The position numbers and the translations under genes are program-made. From Entoloma clypeatum (Eukaryota > Basidiomycota > Agaricomycetes > Agaricales > Entolomataceae): DNA of 64,000 nucleotides. The notes below the pieces were generated by a model. It was not told where the DNA came from, made no database searches, and saw only the letters and a list, made by a program, of their open reading frames with translations. Below, in pieces: positions 34,701 to 45,258 of the stretch (the stretch's first letter is position 1; each line of letters begins with the position of its first letter). The DNA is taken from the NCBI GenBank assembly GCA_963565915.1, contig OY751493.1:1488001-1552000 (forward strand), given 5' to 3'.

Positions 34701-37123
34701 TCCTGGAAAGCGGCGATGTGGTTGTGCCTTCTACTAATGCAGCATCGACAATTTCCCAGCTACCATTCCTGTCTCCAGACCAGTCACGTCGCTTAGAGGT
34801 CTTTGGCAAGCAGTCTCTCTTCAAGCCTGTCCTTTCACATATTTCAGAGAACCATGCCGATTGGATGGCTTTCTTAGAATCAACCGCCCCAGAAACCCAA
34901 GTTCCTAAACCCTGGAACGCAAGCTCGCGTACGTGTCTAGTCTCATAAACGATCAATATATCTGACGGGGGGAAAACAGCTGCTGTTGAGGCTGTCCGCG
35001 CATTGCTGATCGTCAAGTGTCTGAGACCAGATCGTCTACTACAATCAACAGCATTGGTCGTACGGACGGTCTTTGAGACTGATCTTTCTATCGAATCCAG
35101 TTTTGACCTTGGAACGATGGTCTCGGAAGAGGTGCCACCCGCTACCCCTGTCGCGCTCATTTCAGTGCCAGGATACGATGCCAGTTATCGTGTTGAGAAC
35201 CTCGTTCAAATTACTGGTGCACGATCCACCCCAGTCGCAATGGGCTCTCAGGAAGGTTTCACCCTTGCGGATCAGGCCATAGCAAGTGCCTCGAGACAAG
35301 GTTCATGGGTTTTATTGAAAAACGTTCATTTAGCACCATCTTGGCTCGGCCAATTGGAAAAGAAGCTGCAAACCCTCAATCCTCACCGCTCCTTCAGACT
35401 TTTCTTGACAATGGAAGCCAATCCTGCAATTCCTGTCAATATATTACGCCAATCACGCCTCATTATGAACGAACCTCCTCCAGGAATCAAAGCCAACCTT
35501 CTTGATTCATTGCGCAGCATCGCACCCGCTCGTCTGTCGCGTGGACCAAGCGAAAAGATTCGTCTTTACTTCCTTCTCGCTTGGTTCCATGCAGTTGTTC
35601 AAGAGCGGCTTCGCTATGTCCCGCTTGGTTGGAGCAAGACGTACGATTTTAATGACTCCGATATGTCCTCTGCATTCGGCATGATCGATGCTTGGTTGAC
35701 CTCTGTCGCAAAGGGTCGAGCGAATATCAATCCTGCTACTATTCCATGGGATGCTCTCAAAAGTCTTATCAAACAATCCGTTTACGGTGGAAGAATCGAC
35801 AGCGACTTTGACCAGCGTATCTTGGATGCTTTCGTTGACGGGCTCTTCACCCCATCTGCATACAATGTTGACTTCAGTCTTGTCCCTCCTACTCCAAATA
35901 CTCCGCCTCTTGAAGTCCCAGATGGGACGAAGATGGAACAGTTCATGTCCTGGGTTCAGGGACTTCCGGATCGCGAACCCCCTTCGTGGTTGAGCCTTCC
36001 GCCGACGGCGGAACGCCTCATTGCCATCGCACAAGGTGAGACCTCATGAGTTGTCTATTGACGTCGTTGCTGAAAATTTCTCAGGTAATGAACTCCTCGG
36101 TCAACTACGTAAAATGCGAATGTTATCAGATGACGAAGAAGCTACGCCGACCACTGCAGTTAAGTCACAAACTTCACAGCAGCCTGCTTGGATGCGGACG
36201 CTTTTGGAACGTTGTCTGGAATGGCTGAATCAGCTTCCTTCTGTATGAGTATTAATCCAACGCTTTGGATAAAGATCTGATCAAAGTCTGCAGAAATTCA
36301 ATCCATTAGCCAAGCAAAGTGGAGATGCAGATCCCCTGTATCGCCTGTTTTCTCGCGAGGGCGTTGTCGGGCGTAAACTTCTAGATCAAGTTCGCAAAGA
36401 CCTAGCAGATGTTGTCAAAGTTTGCCAAGGAGAACTGAAACAAACCAATCACTTGCGCACCCTCATGAGTTCTCTAACCAAAGGTGAGAGAGAAACAGTT
36501 CTTTCCAAGTCAAATAAGTTTCCTGATACATACTAGGCACAATCCCGACCCACTGGCGACGATACAAGGTCCAAAAGGTTATGGCGGTGTCTGGATGGAT
36601 CGCCGATCTGGCTCTTCGACTCTCTCAACTAGATGGTATCGCGACTATGGGCAACTTGGGCAATGTCGAAGTATGGTTGGGTGGATTATTCTATCCAGAG
36701 GCGTACATCACGGCAACGAGACAGGCCGTGGCGCACCGGAAGCAATGGAGTTTGGAAACGTTGAGTTTAAGACTCGACATTGAGCGTGTCAATGACCCCA
36801 GTGCATTTATCGTCGATGGTAAACCAGCGGCGCTGCTTTATCACCCGTAAGGGAAGTTGACCATTCTTCTCGCAGGTCTCGTTTTAGAAGGCGCTTCGTG
36901 GGAAACGGATAGACTCGTGTTGAACAATGGAGAAACTGTCAGGCTCAATCCATCTCAAATCCGCTGGGTTCAAGCATCCGAGTCGCAAGATGATCTGGTC
37001 AATTTGCCCGTCTATCTGAACAGTGACCGCAGCGACGTCCTGTTTACCGTCGATTTGCCATTCGATACGAATGCCCGAGCGCTGGTCGCAACACGAGCAG
37101 TTTGTCTTACAGCTGGAGGTTAG
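25714..37123 (+). CDS. dhc2: cytoplasmic dynein heavy chain, linker and motor half
   Basis: ATP-driven minus-end microtubule motor, here without the tail. The protein begins at ATG 25714 with [29 protein letters not shown], corresponding to roughly residue 1,050-1,100 of the ~4,600-residue animal chain. The linker runs to ~28350 ([38 protein letters not shown]). AAA1: GPAGTGKTE and [13 protein letters not shown]2: GPSGSGKT (~29497) with [14 protein letters not shown]3: GPPGSGKT (~30660) with [11 protein letters not shown]4: GVSGSGKT (~31690) with FIMDESNV. The coiled-coil stalk with microtubule-binding tip lies at ~32550-33480, in one exon running to 34948. AAA5, AAA6 ([11 protein letters not shown]) and the C-terminal domain follow, ending [11 protein letters not shown]. 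Exons are short at both ends and very long in the middle; estimated length ~3,400 residues. All expected motor motifs are intact. The symbol follows the Schizophyllum commune two-gene naming. Confidence 0.93.
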
Positions 37124-37251
37124 CTAAAGGCTGGAGTTTCAATCTCTGATGATTTGCGCATATCCCGCTTGTTCTTTGCATGATACTCGACTCGCACATT
37201 CCTGATTCCATGTAATCTACATCCTGTAAGTTAAACCACGATACATGAACG

Positions 37252-38428
37252 TTATGACGATTTAGATTCTACAATGCTTCCTCCAACCACCTCTAATAGC
37301 TTCCAGTCAATGTCAATTCCTTGTTCTTTGAAGATCTTGCGAGCGTCTTCCGCAATGACCTCGAAGCCACTGGTGGCCAAAGCTAAGACAGTCGGTCCAG
37401 CACCTGAAAGGCAGATGCCGAGGAGACCTGGATGGGTTTCTGGCCGGATACATGATGTAACTTCGGGCAGACCGGGTATCTGGAGGTTAACTGCTTAGAA
37501 AGCGCAACAGGTAGTTGTAGAGGAACGGGTACAAGAAATTTTCGGTACGGTTGATGTACACGGTCTTTCATAGCTTCGTAGATGAGACCTGGATCAGGCG
37601 GCGTTTGTGCGAGGGCGGTTGTGAGAACGGCTAGTCGTTGAAGGTTGAATACCTTGGAGGTTTTGTCAGTTGGAAGGAAGACAATGACAAAGAGAAGGGG
37701 CGCACAAGGTCTTTGCGAGAGTACATTGCAGGCAGGACATCTCGCGCCGTGGCTGTGCTCAACTCGAATCTGGGGATGATAGCGATGGCCTTGATGCTTT
37801 CCGACCAGCCAAAGCGCACAAAGTGGCCAATTCCACACGGGGGTATCGGGGGGTTCATCCCCCAGTCCGCACCCGCTTCTGGAGGGTACTCTGGAAGGAC
37901 CTCGCTGAGGGGGACGCTGGCTGCCGAGGCGGCCTCGTCGTCGAGCTCCTTCAAGTACGAACCCACGAAACCGCCAACTAGCGCGGCGGTGACATTGTCC
38001 GGATGTCGCTCCACCATGAGTGCGAAATCCAGCAGCCTCTCGACGGGGAGGTTCAGGCAGCCGACTTGGTTGGCGAGAAGGACACCGGCGATGACGGCAG
38101 CGCCGGATGAGCCCAGCCCGCGTCCGAAGGGGATTTCGTTGTCGGAGTGGATGGCCATGTGCGAGGGGAAGTAGCGGACTTTGTGGCAACGGAGGACATA
38201 GAGAGCGACGCGGGTGGTGAGGTTCTTGTAGACGTCGAGGGGTACCTCGTCCGCGCCTTCACCGGAATAGGTAAGGAGTGGGGGCTGATATGGGGCATCT
38301 GGAGGCGGGGCATGGAGGGTGACTGTTAGGGTGAGATGGAGGGAGAGTGAGAGTCCCACGACGTCGAAACCTGGGCCAATGTTGGCTGATGTTGCCGGGA
38401 TGCGAATCGTGAACGCTCGACCCGCCAT
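37252..38428 (-). CDS. thr1: homoserine kinase
   Basis: Phosphorylates L-homoserine with ATP, the step before threonine synthase in threonine synthesis; cytosolic. GHMP kinase fold. Start MAGRAFTIRIPATSANIGPGFD with the N-terminal substrate motif. The ATP-binding GHMP loop is PFGRGLGSSGAAVIAG (~38085-38130). ERHPDNVTAALVGGFVGSY follows, then the C-terminal part after an intron: FNLQRLAVLTTALAQTP, DRVHQPYRKFL, and LPEVTSCIRPETHPGLLG with GICLSGAGPTVLA. It ends GGSIVESKSS at the stop 37252-37254. About 350 residues, the normal length. It converges on the dynein gene, with 128 bp between stop codons, so the 3' UTRs may overlap. Confidence 0.95.
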
Positions 38429-38509
38429 TCCATTCCGTCAAATCACATCACATCTTATAAATCACTTCTCGGTTTTATTCGGCTACTGATACCTAAACAA
38501 GGAAACTGA

Positions 38510-40608
38510 TCACCGGCCCGCTGCCGTCCCATAAAAACTCCCCTGCTGCTGCTGTAGTCCGCTTCTCAGATGTACCGGCAACACAGGCGTCCCTCCTCCG
38601 GCCGCCTGGGGAGTCTGAACCGTGTTTGCTACTGCAGGCGTCCTGGTGGCCCCACCAATAAAGCTTCCATAGGCTCCTGCAGCTGCCGCAGGCACAGTCT
38701 GACTTTGCCCTGTCTGGACCTGTATTGGTTGTTGTGCGGTCTGCGGCTGCGGTGTTCCCCGCCCAGACCCACCGGTAGCAGTGAGAGTTTGTGACTGGCC
38801 AGCGTACGGATTGTACCACCCCGAATAGGCAGCGGCAGCGTAACCTTGCTGCTGCTGCCCGTAATAATTGGGCTGCATAGGCACGACGCCCTGTTGGGTT
38901 TGGTGCATTGCCTGTGCGGCGTAAGGATAAAACTGTGGCGTATAAGACGAATATTGTGTTGTCCCATTCTGGGAGCGATATTGCTGTTGTTGCTGTTGTT
39001 GTTGTGCAGCAACACCGTACGAGAAGGTGTATCCAGAATAAGGCATAGTGACAGGGGTCGCTACTGTTACAGGGGCTGTGGCTTGTGCAGGGGCTGGGGT
39101 GGTGGTGGTGGTGGCGGCGGCGGCGGCGGCGGAAGTGGTAGCAGGGGCAGTGGCTGGCATAGAGCGGGATTTCTTAAGGGTGTTATCGTCGTGTAATGCG
39201 GTAAAAGACGTCGAAGGCAGTGTACCGTACCAGCCCTGAGTAGAGTGAAGTGCTAAGGTGCGGTGGAGTTTGTGAAGGACGGCAGCGGGAGGGAGAATCG
39301 ATGTAGGTGCACTGTTGGTGGAAGTGGATGTTCTTGGCCGCAAGGAAGCAAGAATTATAAGGGTTTCGATGATCCCTTGAGCTGGTCGAACAGGGCGTTT
39401 AGATCGAAAAATACCACTGAAACTAAGAACCAACCAGTATCCCATTCTTCCGAGCCCTCAGTCGCCGTACTGTTTTCGCCTTCGCTAGATAATCTCGTGA
39501 TTTGCAGCTCTTCTAGCCTGACCAAGGCTCTTCTATTGCGGTCTAACAACTCCTGGACGGCATTTTCCAGCTCAAGGGTATTCAGTGCGGCTTTGATGGC
39601 TGCGGCGTCATCGGGTGGAAACAGTTCTTGCAGGGCATCGTCAAGATCCTCACGGGAGTCTGGTTCGTAGTCGACGTGCGGATCCTCAGGGTAAATCTCC
39701 TCAATCGATCCCCTGCCCTCCCTTGCCTCTCGCAGAGCTGCGAGACCGTCCATGCGTTTCTCGTGAGACGCGTGAATGGCTTGAGCGAGCTCTCTGGGTC
39801 CGACAGCCTCGGCATTGTGATCAAAAGAGGGGGCAAAGCTCGCCCAGACTCCATAGTCGAGAAAGGCACCTGTCGTGACGGACCGATGGGTCGGCAGAGG
39901 CTTTATGGATATAGTAGACTTTTCGGAAGAGTAAGAACCAAGGGTGGGCGGTGGTGTTGTATCAAGGGTTGGCGGAGTGGGGAGGATAGCGACGAGTTCG
40001 GCCTGTGCGGTTGGGAGCTGCGTGAAGGCGGTAGATAAGTCAGCGTCCGAATTGAGGGACGTCCAGTAGTCGCCAGACGGGAGATGTTGTACGAGAGCGT
40101 ATCTGAGGGCACGGGGAGTAGGGACGGCAGAGTGGGAGTCGGTTGGGAGGATGTCGGAAAGAGAAAGGGGGACGGGAGGGGACAGAGAGGCGGCCTGATG
40201 GAGGAGAGAGACAGCGAGGTTGCAGAAGCGGAGCTGCTGGGTGGTGGTCGGGGTGTGCTTGGCGCGGGGGAGGGAGGAGATGGGGAAGAGGTGCTGGATG
40301 GCAGCGCGGAGGACGGGGACAGGGTGAGGGTGCTCGAGGAGGGCGCGCAGCGAGGACGTGTGGCCGTCGTGGCGGAGGACGGGGAAGACGCGGTCGAGGA
40401 GGCCGAGAGTGTCGGTCATCTCCAGGATTTCCAGCATCGCCGGCTCGTAGACGACTACACTGTCTGTCGTCTGCGACTCATGTCGCTTTGGGGGAGGGTG
40501 TCCATCGTCATCCTCTGTCTTGACCCGCTTGCGCTTCTTGGAGACGACGTGTTGCTGCGGGGGCTGGGTCGTCGTGGCCGCCGTCGTCGAGCGTGTCGTT
40601 CTCGCCAT
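38510..40608 (-). CDS. unknown protein with prion-like Gln/Tyr-rich C-terminus
   Basis: Family not recognised. The first exon (40608 to ~39430) encodes a basic start with a nuclear-signal-like KKRKRVK, then a helical-looking region (VVYEPAMLEILEMTDTLGLLDRVF, ALRYALVQHLPSGDYW, GPRELAQAIHASHEKRMDGL) and an acidic stretch (DDALQELFPPDDAAA). A 50-55 nt intron near 39380-39440 joins EEWDT to AQGIIETLIILASLRPR. The second exon opens with a small segment ending HSTQGWYGTLPSTSFTALHDD, then Ala/Thr runs, eight Gln (38981-39004) and a long region rich in Gln, Tyr, Gly, Ala and Pro ending at 38510. That composition resembles prion-like domains of transcription and RNA-binding proteins. A nuclear role is plausible but inferred. 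Confidence 0.72.
38981..39004 (-). repeat. poly-Gln codon run
   Basis: Eight Gln codons in a row on the minus strand, mixed CAA and CAG, inside the prion-like exon. Confidence 0.9.
39097..39132 (-). repeat. Thr/Ala trinucleotide run
   Basis: A GGT/GGC trinucleotide run on the plus strand. On the coding minus strand it gives a run of Ala followed by a run of Thr codons in the same exon. Confidence 0.8.
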
Positions 40609-40661
40609 ACGCGTCGTCGTAAAAAATGCAATTCAACACGAATTTAAACTCCGCTCCTTTC
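40609..40661. promoter_or_regulatory. minimal divergent promoter
   Basis: The start of the prion-tail gene (40608) and the first in-frame ATG of the mL43 gene (40626) are 17 bp apart; the second ATG (40662) leaves 53 bp. Transcripts must begin inside, or overlap, each other's coding ends. Confidence 0.5.
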
Positions 40662-41135
40662 ATGTCCTCCGCCATCCTCAGAGGCCAGCTGCGGTCATTT
40701 CCCGCCAACGGCCACGCCGCCTTCGTCCCCCAAATCCGCAAACTCGTCTTTGAGTGCTGCGACCGCTGGCCCTCGTCGATAAACACTCGCACTTTTCTCC
40801 TCACCCAGCTCCAGTACCTCGCGCGCGAAAACCCACACGTCGAGATTGTCGTCAAGCAGCGCAATAACAAAGAGCCCATCCTCCGCGGCTTCTACGGTAC
40901 GTCAGTCAGACTTGCTTCGCATTCGTCACAAACCTACTCTTCCTTAGTGAATAACAGAGACAAAGTTGTACCTCTCAATGGTCTTGAGGTCACTGGTATC
41001 CAGAAAAAAATCGCTCTACTCCTTGACTCATCCGGCGCCAAAATCAAGTCTTTAAAACGCCGCAACGTCGAGAGCACCACTGAAGCTCCCAGGGGCATCT
41101 GGAGTGGCCTCCACGCCGACCGACCTGTACTGTAG
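40626..41135 (+). CDS. mitochondrial ribosomal protein mL43 (L51/S25/CI-B8 fold)
   Basis: Large-subunit protein of the mitochondrial ribosome (yeast Mrpl51). Thioredoxin-like L51/S25/CI-B8 domain: FVPQIRKLVFECCDRWPSS, RTFLLTQLQYLARENPHVEIVVKQRNNKEPILRGFY, then after a ~50-nt intron VNNRDKVVPLNGLEVTGIQKKIALLLDSSG. The C-terminal tail is GIWSGLHADRPVL. The frame opens at 40626; the second ATG (40662, MSSAILRGQL) fits the family's usual length better and may be the true start. One intron, stop at 41133-41135. Confidence 0.9.
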   Translation: MQFNTNLNSAPFMSSAILRGQLRSFPANGHAAFVPQIRKLVFECCDRWPSSINTRTFLLTQLQYLARENPHVEIVVKQRNNKEPILRGFYGTSVRLASHSSQTYSSLVNNRDKVVPLNGLEVTGIQKKIALLLDSSGAKIKSLKRRNVESTTEAPRGIWSGLHADRPVL

Positions 41136-41423
41136 CCCCTCCTACATCACGTGAACCTCCTTACGATAATATACCTAATGAATCTGATCCTTGGACAACA
41201 TCGATATCCTTAACCGCGGACTGCGTAATCCCAATGAGGCCCGGAACTTTCTACAGCGTTTTTCCACTGCCCTAAATCTGCTTCGATCAACCCTTTTACA
41301 CGTGTGTGTCGTGAGGTGACTCTTTCACCATGAGGGTAACTATTCCCTCTTCCCTTCTTATTAGAAAGCCCCCAGTCCACTCCGTTCCTGTCACCAACCA
41401 ATCCCCCCCCCATATCAAGCTCC

Positions 41424-44327
41424 ATGTCCTCCCCTGCAAGCCTGCTAAACCCTCAACACCGGGGAAGCGTCTCTGACATCGACAACTCGTTATCCCTCGC
41501 TCTGACTATTGACGAGATTCGATGGCTTCAGGCCACTGAAGCCATCCTGGAGTCTGTATGTCCTGTTTTTTTGATATATGTCATTCGCTATTTTCTCATT
41601 TTCTCATTATTGTCAGCCCGTGGAGGAACTGCGTAACGGCAAGCTTGACAAGGCCCAAGCATCTTCTGATCCAGGCGCCAACATCTACTCGACGCCAACC
41701 CCTGCAGAGGCATGTACAAGACCACCCGTCTGGCTTCTGGTAGGTTTCCGAAACTTTTTCTTACCAATGAATTCATTAATAACCACAAACCTAACTCTTA
41801 AATATTCCCTCAGACACCGACACTGCCCACACCATCCTCTACGCCAGCCGCAGAGTTCTCCGAGGGCACCAGCGACACGCCTTCTTCATCCTTTATAGAG
41901 GAGTCACTTTCCTCGTCAACGAAATCAGCTTCCCCTGCACAAGCACGCGGTCAGTCCCCTTCCCTGCACAGAAACAGGACGTGGAATAGAAACAGGCACT
42001 ATCACGTTGGAGGCAGCAGCATGAAAGACGACCCTTCATCTCCCGTGTCGTCGTCGTCGTCGCCAATAGCTGCCTTCTTGCCAACTCCTATTCCAAGTTC
42101 ACCTGTTCATTCTTCTTCTTCCATTCCTATCCCAGTCTCGCCTGCGTCGCGGTCTCCTGTTACACCCATACGCCCATCGCTATCTCGGTCTCTTCCTTCC
42201 CAACGGACCGAGTGGATATATCGCCAACCCAAACCACGCTCCCCTCCATCATTGTCTGTCTCTACATCTTCTTCATCCACATCAACATCTAAAGCCACTT
42301 CGCCAATCACTCCCTCACGTATCCCTCTCCGTCCACGGACCCGTTCCACGTCCTCTCGCATGAAGCAGCGCCCGCGCCCGCAAACGGGTCTCCACCCTCG
42401 TATAACCAATATCTCGGCCACTTTACCGAAGAAACCGGTTCACACGACGCTGCCTGCTCGTCCCTCCCTTGCTCCCAAACCCACCTTACCACCAACGGAT
42501 CATGAAGGCTTCTGGTCAACCCTTCTTTCCCGAAGCAAGAGTAACCCTGGAAAGCGTTCATCCTCGGGTTCCGTCACAACTGGAACCGCTGGGTCGTCCT
42601 CCTTTGAATTTCTCGATATAGCAAAAGAGAAATTTGGAACGGCATCATCGTCTTTGTCGTCTCTCCTTTCGCTCGAACTTTCACAACCTCCAAGTCAGAA
42701 CGAAGATGATAAGGAGAGAAAGGAGGGAAAAGAGAAGACGGCCAAACCGAGTCTCATTCGTCCCCCAACTCGCCGCAATAAATCCTTGTCCTCGGCGTTG
42801 GCATCGAGTACGAGGATTGCGCAAGCAGCAAACGTCGCACCCCCTATTGGTAAGGTCGCGAACCTTGTCCCTCCCACAGCACCCAAAATACCGCCCTCAT
42901 TCTCCACCGCCTCCACTCCGCGCACCCGTTCATCCTCTTCATCTTCCAACTCCTCCTCCTCAACATCCCGCTCGGTATCTACAGCTGCCACCTCCACCTC
43001 TACGATCTCGTTCTCTCCATCTATCTCCACAGCCCCAACAGCCCCCCTCTCGTCACACGGTCACCCTGGCGTAGCGCAAGCCCAGCTGTCGCCATCCAAA
43101 TCTATCCTCTCCCGCACCTCATCAACGACTTCGTCATCGCGGCCCGTACACAATTCCTCCCCCCTTGCTGTGTTGTTCGGTGGAGGCGGAACGCCTTCCT
43201 CGGCCAAGTCGGTTACATTTGTCGATGTGCCAACGGTGCATTACGCCACGTCCTATCCTCATTCGGACGGTGAGTCTGAGAGTGATACAGGAGGGGGCGC
43301 CATGGGTGGTGGTGCCAGTGACCTCAGTATTCATAAACCCACTTTCCAAGACGTGGAAGCAGACCGCAATAACGAGGAGGGCGCTGGGAAGGCAGGAATT
43401 GGCGCTCATGGCAGGAGGCAGTCACAGGCGATGGGCAATATGTGGCCTGGACATGTCCAGAAGCGTGGACATGGTGTGCATCATGGTAATTGGCACGATC
43501 AGGGTGTAGACGTTGATGGAATGGATCTGGGTCATGTTATTGAGGAGGAAGATGAAGACGATGAGGCGATGCACACCTACCCTGGTAATGCGCACCTACA
43601 TGAACAATTGCGTGCATCTACGCCAAAAGTGCACCTACGAGGGCAGCAGCGACGACAGCGCTCTGACACCACTCCATCGAAGAAGACAGAGAAGACAGAC
43701 TCAGAAGAAGGAGCTGTCGGGTTGAAGCGGCTCATGAGTCTCACCCGCAAGTCGGCCGATTCTTCCCCTAAGCCTCGGACAAAGAGAGAAGCAAGACCTA
43801 GCATCTCAGGTCCCTTTGCGCTCGGCTCGCTCCCCCTAGCATCCTCTTCTACACCCTCACCCCCTCCATCGCCATTCTCCCCGCCACCGCCCGCATCCCC
43901 ATATTCCCGCTCGACTCCCGGTCGCTCTTCCTCCTCCTCCTCCACCACCTCCTCCACCACCTCTCTCAGGTCGCATCTCTCCTACTCGAGCTCCATCAAA
44001 CACACCACTCCAAGTCGCTCCACGAGCGTACGAGCCGCGCATTACAAGTCACACTCATACTCCGGGAGAACCCAGTTTCCCTTGCCACCCACCACTCCAT
44101 CTAGTGCGACGACATCACCTTACAAAACAACGCGAAGTCACTGCTACTATCCGACGTCTTTGCGGGCCGCGCCGTCACTGGAGAGTTTCAAGAGTACCAC
44201 TGGTCGGAGTGTGCGCAGCCTTGGAAGCGTCAAGAGCACCGCCAGCACGCGTGGTTTCCGTGCTTGGCTGGCAAAATTTGGTGAGGGGATCGGGATCGGT
44301 GGCGGAACCGGCGACAAGGATGATTGA
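41424..44327 (+). CDS. hypothetical Ser/Pro/Thr-rich protein
   Basis: No family recognised. First exon MSSPASLLNPQHRGSVSDIDNSLSLALTIDEIRWLQATEAILES, then two introns near 41550-41615 and 41742-41814. From ~41815 one exon stays open to 44327. Only the N-terminal ~45 residues look structured. The rest is almost wholly disordered: long Ser, Pro and Thr runs, basic patches (RRNKSLSS, TKREARPS) and a central acidic piece (VIEEEDEDDEAM, ~43540-43570) after a His/Gly-rich stretch. The C-terminus, STRGFRAWLAKFGEGIGIGGGTGDKDD in two parts, may be a short conserved helix. Many SP/TP sites suggest heavy phosphorylation. Total length about 880 residues. Function unknown. Confidence 0.72.
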
Positions 44328-45258
44328 GTGTCAGGTAGAAGGGGTCAGCGCACAAAAGGATGGTCAGTACCCCCCCCTTTCCCCGCCTATATTGACCGGA
44401 ACCAGTAGGCAACAAACTGTTTTGATGCCTGGAATTTGGACTAGACATTGGCGAGATCTACGACATGTACGGGCGGAGGGACGGGCGAATGAATCAATTC
44501 ACATCAGGTGGTTATCATAGTATGACCCGGCCATCGTCATTCTTTTTCTCCCCGCAGCTGCTGTTCCTGTTCGTATATCATTTACATAGTAGCATTACGC
44601 CTGGTCGTACTGGCACATTTGCATTTGGACCAAAAGTAGTGCCTGCTCACACTTTTAGAACTCAGTTTATTACCTTTGTATACACATTGTACTGGATACA
44701 TGTATCTTTCTTGGATCATTAAATGCCACAGGGAGATTACCGCGCAACCGACGTGAGGGGTTCAATAACTGAAAAAGGTGCATCTTTCAAGTAGGTATGA
44801 TGACATCAGCCGAATACATGCTCAAGGATAGTCATGTAAACCTTCCTCGACTCTTCGGACCCTTGATTGGAGTATGCACGAGGTGTTACAACATTTTGGA
44901 GAACGGCCACCTCTGATATTTGTTTTAAGTTACAATACAGCGTTTCACACCATCCAACTTTTCGTCAACTTTCGATCAACTGTACACCAGAGACAAAACA
45001 AGCAGATTTACAAACTATGGCGAGTTTGAGGACAGATCGGACGGCCCCGGCAAATGAGGAAATAATTTTCTAGTTGTAAGCTGGAGGAATCGAAGTGTCA
45101 TTGACGCTGTGGGGGTCAAAAAATGGGCAAACTATTGATGTGAAGTTGGCGGAAATTTTGACAAAAAAAGTTGGGCGGTGTGAAACACCATAATGTGATT
45201 CGTACCTCCCTCGCGCGTTAAGGTAAACAACCAGGATACATAATTATCATCATGAGGA
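44328..45258. other. convergent intergenic region, no gene seen
   Basis: 931 bp between two facing stop codons, longer than other convergent gaps in the window. The sequence is AT-richer from ~44870 on. Frames present are short (up to 138 codons, mostly tails of other frames) with no family features. Probably two 3' UTRs and spacer. Confidence 0.45.

Noticed and set aside
37383..38189. 268-codon minus frame with Arg/Pro-rich product overlapping homoserine kinase
   Set aside because: Shadow of the GC-rich homoserine kinase gene in another frame; the kinase frame has all GHMP motifs.
38570..39240. Plus-strand frames full of Val/Ala/Gly opposite the prion-like exon
   Set aside because: Antisense reading of Gln/Ala/Thr codon runs; no independent coding signs.
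40143..40523. Gly/Arg-rich plus frame near mL43
   Set aside because: Antisense of the unknown prion-tail gene; composition is explained by its Pro/Leu codons.
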